A DNA stretch of 64,000 nucleotides from Serpentinimonas maccroryi (lineage in GTDB: Bacteria; Pseudomonadota; Gammaproteobacteria; Burkholderiales; Burkholderiaceae_C). Shown here one piece after another: positions 57,910-64,000 of this stretch. The DNA lies in contig NZ_AP014569.1 of the NCBI RefSeq assembly GCF_000828915.1, forward strand, positions 1,550,001 to 1,614,000, written 5' to 3'. The notes beneath the pieces were generated by a model. The model saw only the letters and a list, made by a program, of their open reading frames with translations. It made no database searches and was not told the DNA's origin. Both the position numbers and the translations under genes were made by a program. The first letter of the stretch is position 1. Each line of letters opens with the position of its first letter.

Positions 57910-57930
57910 GGCAACTCCTTTAACGTTGCC
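57910..57930 (-). promoter_or_regulatory. Hairpin presenting the ribosome-binding site of the transglycosylase
   Basis: On the minus strand GGCAAC (57930-57925) pairs perfectly with GTTGCC (57915-57910). The nine-base loop GTTAAAGGA contains most of the Shine-Dalgarno, and the TTG start follows the stem directly. Stem opening could modulate translation initiation, for example with temperature or a bound factor. Confidence 0.45.
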
Positions 57931-58081
57931 CAAGCTCCAAACCCAGCGCAAAGCGGTGCGCATTGGGGGCTTGAAATGGGCAAACGTGGGTTGGGCCGAA
58001 GCGGCACCGTGAGGGCGCCAGCTCGGCAGTCTCTGGGGCAAACGGGCCTCGAGAGCACGGCACCAGGGCGAAGATGCGCGG

Positions 58082-58110
58082 ATGGTAGGGGCCTCAAAAT
58101 GCCCTGTCAA
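58082..58110 (-). promoter_or_regulatory. Strong sigma-70 promoter of the lytic transglycosylase
   Basis: The minus strand has a perfect TTGACA (58110-58105), exactly 17 bases, then TACCAT (58087-58082). Transcription would start near 58075, giving a leader of about 165 bases before the TTG start. Confidence 0.7.
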
Positions 58111-58333
58111 GACTTTAGAATCTATTTTTCATGATTTAAATGCATATAAAGATCCAGCCTACGGCTCGTACACAGACTTGCAGGAAGGGAAGCCGAGTCA
58201 AAAGGCGCAAAAATATTCATCGACAAAAATTTTTCGATAGTGAAATTTTTCTGCTCAGCCAGCCCCCGATCGGCTAAAGTGAAGTCGTTGGCTTTGGCGC
58301 CTTGATTTTTACAGCCCTAGCCGACCACTGCCC
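58111..58333. other. AT-rich gene-free stretch with an inverted repeat
   Basis: This stretch is distinctly poorer in G+C than its surroundings, with runs such as aaaaattttt. An imperfect inverted repeat ATCGA...TCGAT spans 58219-58238 around an A/T core. Possible -10-like hexamers on the plus strand include TAAAGT (58275-58280), without a good -35. No open frame with a ribosome site is convincing. It probably holds promoter or nucleoid-protein binding sites. Confidence 0.5.
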
Positions 58334-58490
58334 GCGCTGGGGGTTCCCCTCAGCGCCCGGCAACTGGAACGCAAGCAATCCCTTGCTTGCGACGCGGTGC
58401 GACAAACACACTCCGCCGCGTCACCGGGCTCGAAGTGTCTTCGGCCCAACGGCCTCGGTGGGTGCAGCCTGCCGGGGCCGTTTGCGTTTA
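58334..58490 (+). ncRNA. Candidate structured RNA: five consecutive stem-loops
   Basis: Five stems follow one another: 58334-58356 (GCGCTG/CAGCGC extended by GGG/CCC, one bulge); 58370-58391 (nine perfect pairs CGCAAGCAA/TTGCTTGCG, loop TCCC); 58391-58422 (GACGCGG/CCGCGTC); 58426-58447 (GGGC and CGAAG pairing CTTCG and GCCC, one bulged T, loop TGT); 58448-58482 (eleven pairs AACGGCCTCGG/CCGGGGCCGTT with one G-U). The last stem is followed by TTTGCGTTTA, terminator-like on the plus strand. I do not recognise a known RNA family. It could instead be the 3' region of the opposite DUF1841 transcript. Confidence 0.4.
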
Positions 58491-58500
58491 TGGCCAGCGC

Positions 58501-58953
58501 TCAGTCCGCCGTGGCGCGGCGGCGCACGTGGTCGAGGTAGGCGGCGCCATCGGGTGGGCGGCCGCTGCGCTGGCTCTCCCAGAGCATGCGCCCCAGGCAC
58601 TCCATCACCTCGTGCTGCGCCGCGTGCACGCTGCCCCGGCGCGCCGTCAGCAGCTCCACCGCCTGGCGGATGCCCGGCGGCTGGTCGATCGAGCACTGCT
58701 CGCTGATGCTCAGGTGCATGGACAAGTGCAAAAAGGGGTTGTCGCGCGGCGGCATCTGAACTTGCCCCTGCCCCGGCCCCTGCATGGCCAGCAAGGCGGC
58801 ATCGAGGTCGGCCAGCTCGGCGTGGTATTCGGGGTGGCGATCGATCCACTGGCCGGCCAGCACCTCGATCGGCTCGAGCGCTGCTTGCTGGCCCAGTTTG
58901 GCATAGACGCCGCAAAAAAAACGCCGCACATCGGCTTGTGAGGGTTCAAACAT
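58501..58953 (-). CDS. DUF1841 family protein
   Basis: A 150-residue cytoplasmic protein beginning MFEPSQADVRRFFCGVYAKL, with the conserved centre HPEYHAELADLDAALLAMQG and PRDNPFLHLSMHLSISEQ and a C-terminal helix (VMECLGRMLWESQRSGRPPD) typical of DUF1841. Function unknown. The start is ATG 58953; longer frames upstream lack support. It follows the TRIC-family gene after 43 bases on the same strand. Confidence 0.85.
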   Translation of the reverse strand: MFEPSQADVRRFFCGVYAKLGQQAALEPIEVLAGQWIDRHPEYHAELADLDAALLAMQGPGQGQVQMPPRDNPFLHLSMHLSISEQCSIDQPPGIRQAVELLTARRGSVHAAQHEVMECLGRMLWESQRSGRPPDGAAYLDHVRRRATAD

Positions 58954-58996
58954 GGTCCGATTGTCGCCCCTGCTCACCCCGGATGCAGCGGCGCCT

Positions 58997-59635
58997 TCAG
59001 ATTTTCCAAGGCGGCACCACCCAATTGCGCCACAGCGCCAGCGCGCGCAGGCCAAAAGTGACCACCACGCACAGCAGCATCGCCTGCTCGGACGAACCGC
59101 TCCAGTGCCACCAACCCACATAGACCCAGCCACCCACGAAGGCACAGATCGCATAGGGTTTGTGGTCGTTGAAGGCGCTGGGGATTTCGTTGCACACCAC
59201 GTCGCGCAGCACGCCGCCAAACACGCCCGTGACCACCCCCATGAGCACAGCCACCAGCTCGGGCATGCCCACGGCCAGCGCTTTGCTCACGCCGATGGCG
59301 GCAAACAAGCCCAGCCCCAGCGCGTCGGGCCACTGCATGGCGCGCTCGGTGGGCGCAAAATGGCGCTGGCGCATGAACAGCACCGCCAGCAGGCACAGAA
59401 TCAGCAACACCCAGAGCCAATGCTGGTGCTCGACCCAAAAGAACGGGCGCTGATCGAGCAGCAAATCGCGCAACGTGCCGCCGCCAAAAGCGGTCAGAAA
59501 GGCCACCGTGAACACCCCGACCAGATCGAGCCGCTTGTGCGCCGCCGCCAGCAAGCCCGACAAGGCCCCGGCCAGCACGGCCCCAGACTCGATCACGACG
59601 CTCAAATGTTGAAACCAGTGCAGCAGCTCTTGCAT
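58997..59635 (-). CDS. TRIC-family (UPF0126) membrane protein
   Basis: A 212-residue protein with seven predicted helices in two related halves, each with a Gly-rich repeat: FLTAFGGGTLRDLLLDQRPF and GVVTGVFGGVLRDVVCNEIP. This duplicated GGGxLRD pattern is the hallmark of the bacterial TRIC/YadS cation-channel-like family. The start is ATG 59635; the 70-base upstream region is C-rich on this strand with no obvious Shine-Dalgarno and no glycine riboswitch. It is divergent from parA. Confidence 0.9.
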   Translation of the reverse strand: MQELLHWFQHLSVVIESGAVLAGALSGLLAAAHKRLDLVGVFTVAFLTAFGGGTLRDLLLDQRPFFWVEHQHWLWVLLILCLLAVLFMRQRHFAPTERAMQWPDALGLGLFAAIGVSKALAVGMPELVAVLMGVVTGVFGGVLRDVVCNEIPSAFNDHKPYAICAFVGGWVYVGWWHWSGSSEQAMLLCVVVTFGLRALALWRNWVVPPWKI

Positions 59636-59705
59636 GGGGAGTGTGGGTGGGAGGGTGTGGTGCTGGTGGTAGAGTCGGCCAACCGCATACGTTTGGAGCA
59701 GCCGC

Positions 59706-60323
59706 ATGACCGTGATCGTCGTCGCCAACCCCAAGGGCGGAGTGGGCAAATCCACTCTGTCCACCCAAGTGGCGGGCTATCTGGCTCGGCGCGGACACAC
59801 GGTGCTGCTGGGCGACTCGGACCGGCAGCAGTCGGCCAGCCGCTGGCTCGCCTTGCGGCCCAAGCAGGCGCGGCCTATTGTGACATGGGACGCCAGCCAC
59901 AACGACAACCTGAAACCGCCACCCGGCACCACCCACGTGGTGCTCGACACCCCCGCCGGCCTGCACGGGCGCGACCTGAAAGAGGTGCTCAAGCGCGCCG
60001 ACAAGCTGCTGATTCCGCTGCAACCGAGCGTGTTCGACATCATGGCGACGCAAGACTTCGTGGCCGAGCTGCAAGAGCGCCGGCGCAGCGTGGGCTTGCC
60101 GATCGGGGTGGTGGGGATGCGGGTCGATGCGCGCACGCTCTCGGCCGAAAAGCTGCGCGCCTTCGTGCAAGGGCTCGAGCTGCCGGTGCTCACCTATCTG
60201 CGCGACACGCAAAACTACATCAACCTCGCCGGCCAAGGGCTGACGCTGTTCGACGTGGCACCCGGGCGGGTGCAGCGCGACCTCGAACAGTGGCTGCCGA
60301 TCTGTCACTGGCTGGAGCAATAA
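59706..60323 (+). CDS. Orphan ParA family ATPase
   Basis: A 205-residue ParA/MinD-like ATPase with the deviant Walker A VVANPKGGVGKSTLSTQVAG at residues 5-24, switch I-like GDSDRQQSASRW and Walker B-like VVLDTPAGLHGRD. No parB-like gene or parS-like palindromes are seen nearby, so it is not a chromosome partition pair. Orphan ParA proteins position chemoreceptors, pili, plasmids or inclusion bodies; the cargo here is unknown. GGAG lies ten bases before the ATG. Confidence 0.88.
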   Translation: MTVIVVANPKGGVGKSTLSTQVAGYLARRGHTVLLGDSDRQQSASRWLALRPKQARPIVTWDASHNDNLKPPPGTTHVVLDTPAGLHGRDLKEVLKRADKLLIPLQPSVFDIMATQDFVAELQERRRSVGLPIGVVGMRVDARTLSAEKLRAFVQGLELPVLTYLRDTQNYINLAGQGLTLFDVAPGRVQRDLEQWLPICHWLEQ

Positions 60324-60342
60324 GCGCCCCAGCCGTTGGCTT

Positions 60343-60852
60343 TCAGCCGGGCGCGGGGATTGGACCGGGTACAGCGGCAGCCGGCTCGCCGCCAGCAAAA
60401 CCCTGCTGGCGCCAGGCCTCAAAGGCCACCACCGCCACCGCGTTGGACAAATTCAGGCTGCGCTGGCCCGGCCGCATCGGCAGGCGCAGGCGCTGCTCCG
60501 GCGCGATTTGCGCCAGCAGTTCGGGCGGCAAACCGGCCGTCTCGCAACCAAACACGAAGCAATCGCCGGGCGCGTAACGCGGCTCGAAGGCCGAGCGCTG
60601 CGCCAGGCTGCTGAACGCAAACAGCCGCTGCGGGTCGGGTTGCTGCTGCGCCAGAAACGCGGCCCAGTCGGCATAGCGGCGCACGGCGGCGTACTCGTGA
60701 TAATCCAGCCCGGCGCGGCGCAGGTGCTTGTCGTCCATGGCAAAACCCAGCGGCTCGATCAGGTGCAGGGCGCAGCCGGTGTTGGCGCTCAGGCGGATGG
60801 CGTTGCCGGTGTTGGGCGGGATTTCGGGGTGAACCAGGACGAGGTTGAACAT
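60343..60852 (-). CDS. trmL: tRNA (cytidine(34)-2'-O)-methyltransferase
   Basis: A SPOUT methyltransferase that modifies the wobble base of tRNA-Leu species. The 169 residues contain LVLVHPEIPPNTGNAIRLSA near the N terminus, the knot segment FGCETAGLPPELLAQ and the terminal MRPGQRSLNLSNAVAVVAFE. The start is ATG 60852. It lies 22 bases after the restriction helicase gene on the same strand and converges with parA. Confidence 0.93.
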   Translation of the reverse strand: MFNLVLVHPEIPPNTGNAIRLSANTGCALHLIEPLGFAMDDKHLRRAGLDYHEYAAVRRYADWAAFLAQQQPDPQRLFAFSSLAQRSAFEPRYAPGDCFVFGCETAGLPPELLAQIAPEQRLRLPMRPGQRSLNLSNAVAVVAFEAWRQQGFAGGEPAAAVPGPIPAPG

Positions 60853-60874
60853 GGGGTGGATAAGTTGCTGCTGG

Positions 60875-63532
60875 CTAGGGTTGCAGCAGGCCTGTGGCAC
60901 CGGTTGCAGCTAAGTATTCGGGTAGTTCGATTTTCCAATGGGGCAGCAGCACCAAATCACACACCACGCTCGGCTGCCCCGCAAGCTCCAGCTCCAACTC
61001 GCCCACCCGTTCGCCCTGGTCCACGCCAAAGGCCGAGGTCATGAGTTGCAACACGGCCTTTTTGTACTCGGTGTCGTCGTTGCCCGCTAGGTGCTGGCCC
61101 TTCACTTCCAAGACCACCACGCGGCTGGCGTGGGCTTCGTGCTGAACCGAAAAAATGAAATCGGGGTAAACCTTCTCGCGCCGCCAGCCTTGCATTGCAT
61201 AGTGGCTGCGGGCCACGTTGCGGTGCCACCATTGCAGGGCCTGATTCGCATCGAGGTACACCGCAACCTCGCGCTCGTCCGGACTCGAAAAATCGCCCTT
61301 GTAGATGGGAGAGAACAGACTCTTGGCCAGCGGACCCCCGCTGGCCCCAGGCAACTGATCGGCACCCACGGGCTCATAGGTCTCGGCTTGGAGCGGCATG
61401 CGCCAGTTCTTGCCGTCCGTCCGCAGCCGGAACTGAATGCGCCCGGCGCGCACCTCGGCACGAAACAGGGCTTCGGCCATGGCGTCGCGCTGGGTTTCCA
61501 GCCACTGGCGCAGCGCTTCAATCACCAGACCGGCAATCTCGCCCAGTTTGGCATCAGTGAAACCACGCAGGCGCAAACCATCCAGCACTTGGCCAATCAT
61601 GGCGCGGCCCCACCAGGGGTTGGGCACGATGTCGCAAACCATGCGCACGGCGTAGGGGATGTCTAGACGCAGCACTTCTTGGCTGTCCTCACCGGCCTCA
61701 TCGACAATGCGCTCGCTCCCCTGATCGACCAAGCGAATCCGGCGCATTTGCCGGTCCGCGCCTGCGGCGTTCAAAGGAATGCGCTGCACGAACGGCGTGA
61801 CATCCAAGTCAGACCAGTCCAGCGCGTACAGGATGTCCTCTTCATAGTCCAGGGGGCGGACTGTGCCGTCGAGCACGCGCAACACCAAGGGCAGGAAGAT
61901 CTCCCGCTGGGCAAACACAGGGCGCCGCTGTATGGGGCGCGGCTCGCGCCCGCCGCTGCCGTCAGGGGTCTTGATCTCCTTCACCAGATCGGCCATGCCC
62001 TCCTCTTCCAGGCCCTTTTTGATGGCGTCCAGCACCTCGGCGGTGTTGGCGTGGTGGGTGATGACGTAGCACTCATCCAAGGCGGGCACGCCCGTCTTTT
62101 CTGCATGGGGTTGCCGCAGAATGCGCCCCACCAGCTGCGTCATGGCCGCTAGGTTGGCACTGGCGGCCAGTGCGCACAGCACGTAGGCAAAGGGGCAGTC
62201 CCAGCCCTCTTGCAAGGCCTGCTTGGTGATGATCACGCGCACCCGGTTGAGCGGGCTCATCAGGTCGGTGTTCTCGGGGTCGGCCAGATCGTTGGTGTCG
62301 GCCGTCTTGATGGCGATTTCCGCCTCGTCCATCGCGCCCACCGTGGTCAGCCACTGCTTCACGTCCAGCGCGTGCACGCGGGTGCCGTCGCGTTGGTCCT
62401 GCCCGGTGCGCTCTACCTGCACCAGCAGGATGGGGCGGATGTAGCGCCCACTGTCGGCTTGAAACCGCCGTGCCGTGGTATCCAGTAGGTTCAGGCGCTC
62501 CAATCCGGCGGCCAAGGTGTTGCGCCAGTCGGTTCCGGCGCGCGGGTCGAGGTTCATGGGCATCTTGATCATGCCCTCGCGGTCCAGATCGATGCCGCTG
62601 ACTTCCACCAGCACGTTGGCGTGCCGTGCCGGGTTGGGGTTGCGCCCGTTGGTCGCGGCCACGTCTTTGGGCGTGGCGGTCAGTTCCAGCACAAAGCACG
62701 GGTTGAAGCCGTACAGGGTTTTGTAGGCCAGAGGGGACACGGCCTTGTGGCCCTCGTCCATGATGACCACCGGGCGGATGAGCCGCAAGGCGTTGCCCAA
62801 CGAATCCTTGACTTGGGGCCACGAGTAGGCCGCGCCTGCCAGGTCGTAGATATCTAGGTTGGGCGTGCGCCTTAAGGCTTCGGCGTGTGCCTCTTGGTCG
62901 CCCTCGGGAGGGAAGAAACCCACCACGTCGCCACGGTCGCGGAACATGCGCAGCGAATTTTTATTTTCGCGGCTACCCGACTGCAACATCAACAGCATCA
63001 CGCACAGGTGCTGCGCCACATCGCGGGCGTCTAAATGGTCGTCTTTTTCCAGAATGCGCACGGCATTACCCGAAAGCACGTCCAGCATTTGCCGCAACGG
63101 GTGCTGCCGGTTGACGAGTTGGCGCTTGGTCTGGGTGTAGATGGCCTCGTTGGGCACGATCCACAGCACAAAGCCTCGGCTCTGCCCCAGGTAGGTGCCA
63201 AAAATCTTGGACAGCGCGGCCACGCCCAAAAAGGTCTTGCCGCCCCCGGTGGGTACTTTGAACACCACATTGGGCACAGGCCGGCCGACACCGTCCAATC
63301 GCTCAGAAAACGGGATGCCTTGCCGGGATGGAGGCAAGCACTTGGCTGCGGCCATGGCTGCCCATGCCTCCTTGGGGAAATCGGGCACAGGCCGTATCAG
63401 GTCGGGGTCGTCTTCGCCCACATTGGCAGCAGCGATCTTGTCGGCCCGCTGCTTCTGAGCCGACAGCGCGGTCAAATACGCATCGAGTGCAGCGAGCACG
63501 CGGCCCTGGTAGTCCAGATCGCGCAAGGCCAT
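60875..63532 (-). CDS. Type III-like restriction endonuclease subunit (SF2 helicase with PD-(D/E)xK nuclease)
   Basis: An 885-residue protein. The SF2 helicase core has Walker A FKVPTGGGKTFLGVAALSK near residue 97, motif II VVIMDEGHKAVS (DEGH rather than DEAH) near 257, motif III ELTATPKD, and motif VI TQLVGRILRQP. The C-terminal part has a nuclease-like YPDFIFS...VVVLEVKG near residues 790-812, matching the Asp-(Glu-x-Lys) pattern of type III Res subunits. The ATG at 63532 lies one base after the stop of the upstream gene, whose visible end looks like a methyltransferase C terminus. The pair is best read as a type III-like restriction-modification system; a stand-alone defence helicase is possible. 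Confidence 0.85.
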   Translation of the reverse strand: MALRDLDYQGRVLAALDAYLTALSAQKQRADKIAAANVGEDDPDLIRPVPDFPKEAWAAMAAAKCLPPSRQGIPFSERLDGVGRPVPNVVFKVPTGGGKTFLGVAALSKIFGTYLGQSRGFVLWIVPNEAIYTQTKRQLVNRQHPLRQMLDVLSGNAVRILEKDDHLDARDVAQHLCVMLLMLQSGSRENKNSLRMFRDRGDVVGFFPPEGDQEAHAEALRRTPNLDIYDLAGAAYSWPQVKDSLGNALRLIRPVVIMDEGHKAVSPLAYKTLYGFNPCFVLELTATPKDVAATNGRNPNPARHANVLVEVSGIDLDREGMIKMPMNLDPRAGTDWRNTLAAGLERLNLLDTTARRFQADSGRYIRPILLVQVERTGQDQRDGTRVHALDVKQWLTTVGAMDEAEIAIKTADTNDLADPENTDLMSPLNRVRVIITKQALQEGWDCPFAYVLCALAASANLAAMTQLVGRILRQPHAEKTGVPALDECYVITHHANTAEVLDAIKKGLEEEGMADLVKEIKTPDGSGGREPRPIQRRPVFAQREIFLPLVLRVLDGTVRPLDYEEDILYALDWSDLDVTPFVQRIPLNAAGADRQMRRIRLVDQGSERIVDEAGEDSQEVLRLDIPYAVRMVCDIVPNPWWGRAMIGQVLDGLRLRGFTDAKLGEIAGLVIEALRQWLETQRDAMAEALFRAEVRAGRIQFRLRTDGKNWRMPLQAETYEPVGADQLPGASGGPLAKSLFSPIYKGDFSSPDEREVAVYLDANQALQWWHRNVARSHYAMQGWRREKVYPDFIFSVQHEAHASRVVVLEVKGQHLAGNDDTEYKKAVLQLMTSAFGVDQGERVGELELELAGQPSVVCDLVLLPHWKIELPEYLAATGATGLLQP

Positions 63533-63533
63533 G

Positions 63534-64000
63534 TCAGCCCCTCTCGGCGCGGTAGAGCGCCCACGGCAGCGGGGCAAACTCCACGGCTAGGCCGGCCGCG
63601 ACCAGCAACCTTTGCGACACAAACTTGGCCGGGGCAAACACCAGTTGCTTTTTGCCGGGCTTGGCGGCCACAAAATCCTGCGCCTTGGCCATGGTCAGAG
63701 CGGCCTCGCGCGACTGCAAAAACTGCAGCTCCGGCTTGTAAATCAGCCAGACGTGGTACTGGGCGGACTCGCCAAGGTAGCCAATACCCGCGGCCTGATC
63801 CAGCGCTAAGGCAGCGGGTTGCATGGCCTCGTTGGTGGCCATGTGGTACAGCAAGGCCCCCAACTGGTCGAACGATGGCAGGTGTTCGCCGGTCAGCATC
63901 CGGTCCATGTCCACCGCTGCACCCAGGGTGCAGTAGGTGAACTCGCCGCCCAGGCCCTCCATGCGCTCGGTGATCTGCTTGACGCCCTCGACCAGCAGCA
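63534..64000 (-). CDS. Probable site-specific DNA methyltransferase, C-terminal part (cut by window edge)
   Basis: Only the last 155 codons are in the window; the frame is open to the edge and continues beyond 64000. The visible part contains GGEFTYCTLGAAVDMDRML, GALLYHMATNEAMQPAALAL and a final helical segment. Such a GG-F-Y-LG block lies in the C-terminal region of type III Mod-like adenine methyltransferases, which I infer from its position one base upstream of the Res-like gene. The catalytic DPPY/FxGxG motifs would be outside the window, so the call is provisional. Confidence 0.6.
   Translation of the reverse strand, partial: LLVEGVKQITERMEGLGGEFTYCTLGAAVDMDRMLTGEHLPSFDQLGALLYHMATNEAMQPAALALDQAAGIGYLGESAQYHVWLIYKPELQFLQSREAALTMAKAQDFVAAKPGKKQLVFAPAKFVSQRLLVAAGLAVEFAPLPWALYRAERG

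Noticed and set aside
58302-58706. A 134-codon plus-strand frame over the stem-loop region
   Set aside because: It is Arg/Pro/Ala-rich, runs into the antisense of DUF1841 and has no ribosome site; the RNA structure is the better explanation of this stretch.
59636-59705. Glycine riboswitch before the TRIC-family gene
   Set aside because: The gap to parA is only 70 bases, too short for the aptamer, and lacks its conserved elements.

Overview
The window is a GC-rich chromosomal segment (by eye about two thirds G+C) of a Betaproteobacterium, most likely Burkholderiales and close to Comamonadaceae. This is inferred from gene order rather than from a database search: pyrG-kdsA-DUF1330-eno-ftsB, tig-clpP-clpX-lon behind a tRNA-Leu, phaC-phaA-phaB, ffh followed by a cytochrome c assembly-type gene, a PP0621 gene and pilS, and glyA-nrdR-ribE-ribB-ribH-nusB. 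Orphan Bug-type (TctC) solute receptors fit the same assignment. I see no rRNA, CRISPR array, prophage or insertion sequence; almost everything is housekeeping backbone, with accessory features at a few junctions.

Layout. 1-4.7 kb: CTP, KDO and glycolysis genes plus ftsB (+). 4.8-6.9 kb: two tandem Bug receptors (-). 7-12.6 kb: hslO, a gamma-carbonic-anhydrase-like gene and xerD (-), then gloB and mltD (+). 12.7-13.1 kb: a Gly-Cys-Gly tRNA cluster (-). 13.3-19.3 kb: proteostasis block tig, clpP, clpX, lon and a tRNA-Leu (-). 19.5-27.2 kb: hpnC, an RND efflux pump, hpnD and hpnE (+), apparently one operon for squalene synthesis with a pump in the middle. 27.2-31 kb: polyhydroxybutyrate operon phaC-phaA-phaB (-). 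31.4-38.7 kb: pgeF, a membrane PAS/pseudokinase-exonuclease fusion, a lone receiver, a Na+/solute symporter-histidine kinase, a small membrane protein and a CbiM-like permease (-). 38.8-40.2 kb: ffh (-).

40.2-49.8 kb (+): a cytochrome c assembly-type protein, a PP0621 protein, PilS, a 1104-residue hybrid kinase with HPt, a REC-EAL-REC c-di-GMP phosphodiesterase, then PilR. A complete phosphorelay/c-di-GMP module therefore sits between the pilS and pilR halves of a two-component pair that is usually adjacent. 49.8-57.9 kb (-): a lytic transglycosylase, glyA, nrdR, riboflavin genes, nusB, ybgC and tolQRA, with tolB-pal missing after tolA. 57.9-58.5 kb: a 590-base gene-free region that is AT-rich on its left half and holds five consecutive stem-loops on its right half, a candidate structured RNA. 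58.5-60.9 kb: DUF1841, TRIC-family channel, orphan ParA and trmL. 60.9-64 kb: a type III-like restriction helicase-nuclease and the 3' end of its presumed methyltransferase, cut by the window edge.

The observations most worth following are the kinase/EAL module inside pilS-pilR, a 27-base near-perfect inverted repeat inside the pilR coding sequence, the stem-loop array at 58.33-58.49 kb, the exonuclease-sensor fusion beside the symporter-kinase, the RND pump inside the hpn operon, an 18-base in-frame tandem repeat in gloB, and a Shine-Dalgarno presented in a hairpin loop before the lytic transglycosylase. All functional calls come from reading the sequence and recalled family knowledge; no searches were run.
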